DNA of 6,385 nt from CAZTAR01 sp043813895 (GTDB lineage Bacteria; Planctomycetota; Phycisphaerae; UBA1845; UTPLA1), in NCBI GenBank assembly GCA_043813895.1, contig JBDRKQ010000251.1, forward strand, positions 1-6,385. Reading direction: 5' to 3'. The notes beneath the pieces are model-generated. The model was not told where the DNA came from. It was given only the letters and a program-made list of their open reading frames with translations, and did no database searches. A program made the translations under genes and the position numbers. This document shows positions 5,240 through 6,385 of this stretch, in pieces; the first letter of the stretch is position 1; each line of letters starts with the position of its first letter.

Positions 5240-6385
5240 TCAAGCGTTTTTGTGTTGTCGTGCCGGCGGCTCGACTCTTGTTACGCGGAGGGTGAAGCCT
5301 CGGCGGTTCTCGAAGGGTTCTATGATGCCGGTGGCGGCGAGGATGGGGTGGGCGGCGGTGAGGTGGCCGAAGCGGTTGTAGGCGTTGGGGAATAGCACTG
5401 CCTCGACGAAACCGCTCCGGTCCGCCAGCGTGACGAACTTCATCAGGTCGCCGGCTACCGTGGTGTTTGTGCGGTCGGCAACCATCAAGCCACACACGTT
5501 GACGCGACGACCGAAATGGCTCTTCAGCTTCGCGACAGGAACGTACCTTGCCCAGTCGATATCGCGGCCGGATTCGTCGCGCCCGAGGCATGTCAAAGGG
5601 TCGAGCGTGATCGGGAAGCCCAACAGCGCCATTTCCCGTCGGGCGATTTCGTAGGCGTCGGGTTCGGTGAGCTCGACCGGCGGCGCGGCGGCATCGTCAT
5701 CGTCGGCGGCTGGTCCCCAGAGTGTCTCATCTGCAGCAGGGCCCTGCCGCAGCAGCTTGCGGAGTTGCCAGAAGAGTGTCGAGCGAGAAGCGTCGAAGAC
5801 GTCCAACGCGCCGCTGTTGAGCAGCAACTGGGCATCGGCCTGGCCCGGCCGACATCGTCGGACGAGATCGGCCAGCGAGTCGAACGAACCCTTCTGCCGC
5901 TCGGCAAGATGCCGGTCAATCAACGCCTGTGGCAACCCGTTGATGTGCGAAACAGGAACGCGGATCATCTGCTGTCGGGATAATGCGGCGTCGTGAGCGG
6001 CGGCAGACGGGTTAAGTCGCGTCTGGCCTCTTTCGCTATTCGCCATTCGCAATTCGCTATTGCTGCCTTCTACACAGAACCGCTCGCGAGAGCGATTGAC
6101 GCATGGTGGCAAGAAGCCAATGCCCAGCCGCAACGCCTCCATCACGTAGAGGACTTGCGGCAACGTCGGCGACGATGCATAGAAGCCGCGGTAGTTCGAG
6201 AGGATGGCGGCGATGTATTGTGCCGGGTAGCGGAGCTTCAGCCACGCTCCCTGGAACGCCTCGACCGCGTACTCCGCCGAGTGGGCCTTGTTGAACATGA
6301 AGCCCTGCATGCCCTCGACTTGCGTCCAGACGATCTCGATTTCGCGCGGCTGCCGGCCGGCCAGGATCGCGCTCGCGTAGAACTC
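5240..6385 (-). CDS. DNA polymerase III alpha subunit, DnaE family, C-terminal 381 residues
   Basis: The gene runs off the window edge, so its start and catalytic core are not seen. The in-frame ATG at 6308-6310 is internal, because 25 family-like codons precede it. Visible parts include the end of the fingers region with NKAHSAEYAVEAFQGAWLKL (about residues 32-51), the family's KSHSAAYA-type motif. Next come PAQYIAAILSN and ALRLGIGFLPPCVN. A helix-hairpin-helix-type region follows at about 140-175 (VPVSHINGLPQALIDRHLAE), then an acidic linker (ADDDDAAAPP, about 227-236). An OB-fold occupies about 286-375 (VNVCGLMVADRT, MKFVTLADRSGFVEAVLFP). It synthesises DNA on a template. The end directly after the OB-fold, without a long tau-binding tail, and the GFYASS...ALRLGI segment suggest a secondary or error-prone DnaE rather than the main replicase, but this is not settled. 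Residues 109-118 are an insertion made by a 7-bp tandem repeat. Confidence 0.88.
   Translation of the reverse strand, partial: EFYASAILAGRQPREIEIVWTQVEGMQGFMFNKAHSAEYAVEAFQGAWLKLRYPAQYIAAILSNYRGFYASSPTLPQVLYVMEALRLGIGFLPPCVNRSRERFCVEGSNSELRMANSERGQTRLNPSAAAHDAALSRQQMIRVPVSHINGLPQALIDRHLAERQKGSFDSLADLVRRCRPGQADAQLLLNSGALDVFDASRSTLFWQLRKLLRQGPAADETLWGPAADDDDAAAPPVELTEPDAYEIARREMALLGFPITLDPLTCLGRDESGRDIDWARYVPVAKLKSHFGRRVNVCGLMVADRTNTTVAGDLMKFVTLADRSGFVEAVLFPNAYNRFGHLTAAHPILAATGIIEPFENRRGFTLRVTRVEPPARQHKNA
6033..6060. repeat. Four tandem copies of a 7-bp unit, TCGCNAT, inside the polymerase gene
   Basis: On the plus strand the units are TCGCTAT, TCGCCAT, TCGCAAT and TCGCTAT, with only the fifth base varying. 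On the coding strand this is (ATNGCGA)x4 and encodes NSELRMANSE, in a stretch not expected in the polymerase family between PPCVN and the helix-hairpin-helix region. Seven is not a multiple of three, so gain or loss of one unit would break the reading frame. The present number keeps the frame open. Confidence 0.85.

Noticed and set aside
5516..5983. Plus-strand open frame inside the polymerase gene
   Set aside because: It is antisense to conserved DnaE sequence and has no protein-like features.
6033..6060. CRISPR-like array
   Set aside because: Units are 7 bp with no spacers; it is a simple tandem repeat inside a coding region.
5240..6310. Polymerase fragment treated as a complete gene starting at the ATG at 6308-6310
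   Set aside because: The frame is open and family-like to the window edge, so this ATG is internal.

Overview
The window looks like a gene-poor, mobile-element-scarred stretch of a high-GC planctomycete-like chromosome. This rests on three kinds of sequence: a secreted protein with paired dockerin-type DxDxDG calcium repeats, a secreted protein ending in a PEP-CTERM-like sorting tail (VPEAG, hydrophobic stretch, RRRR), and dispersed GC-rich hairpin repeats. The lineage is an inference from family patterns; there is no rRNA or other phylogenetic marker here.

Layout. Bases 1-597 carry the C-terminal half of an IS701/IS4-type DDE transposase (+ strand). At an A-run near 591-596 it abuts a fragment, in another frame, that resembles an MIT-like helical domain (600-779). 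A short gene-free stretch with one palindrome follows. On the minus strand, 998-2035 encodes a secreted or membrane-anchored acidic protein with two dockerin-like repeats. Immediately upstream of it, 2046-2138 encodes a 30-residue single-helix peptide. This peptide is a tandem duplicate of the larger gene's own start region, and it sits in an apparent two-gene unit whose stop codon and downstream ribosome binding site are intertwined. An AT-rich 8+13+8 dyad (2230-2258) lies upstream of the pair. From about 2172 to 3039 I see no convincing gene, only a cluster of hairpins (2376-2473) and weak small ORFs.

On the plus strand, 3040-3531 (unrecognised, signal-peptide-like N-terminus) and 3604-4296 (PEP-CTERM-like secreted protein) form a probable pair. 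On the minus strand, 4552-5055 is the C-terminal part of an ISL3-family transposase. Its N-terminal half is missing and replaced by a hairpin repeat cluster (5072-5165). From 5240 to the window edge, the C-terminal 381 residues of a DnaE-family DNA polymerase III alpha subunit are encoded on the minus strand. The polymerase carries an in-frame heptanucleotide tandem repeat.

No defence system, CRISPR array, tRNA or complete mobile element is visible. The observations most worth checking are the duplicated transmembrane micro-ORF, the 7-bp tandem repeat inside the polymerase, and the two chimeric transposase junctions. I do not see a clearly new multi-gene system.
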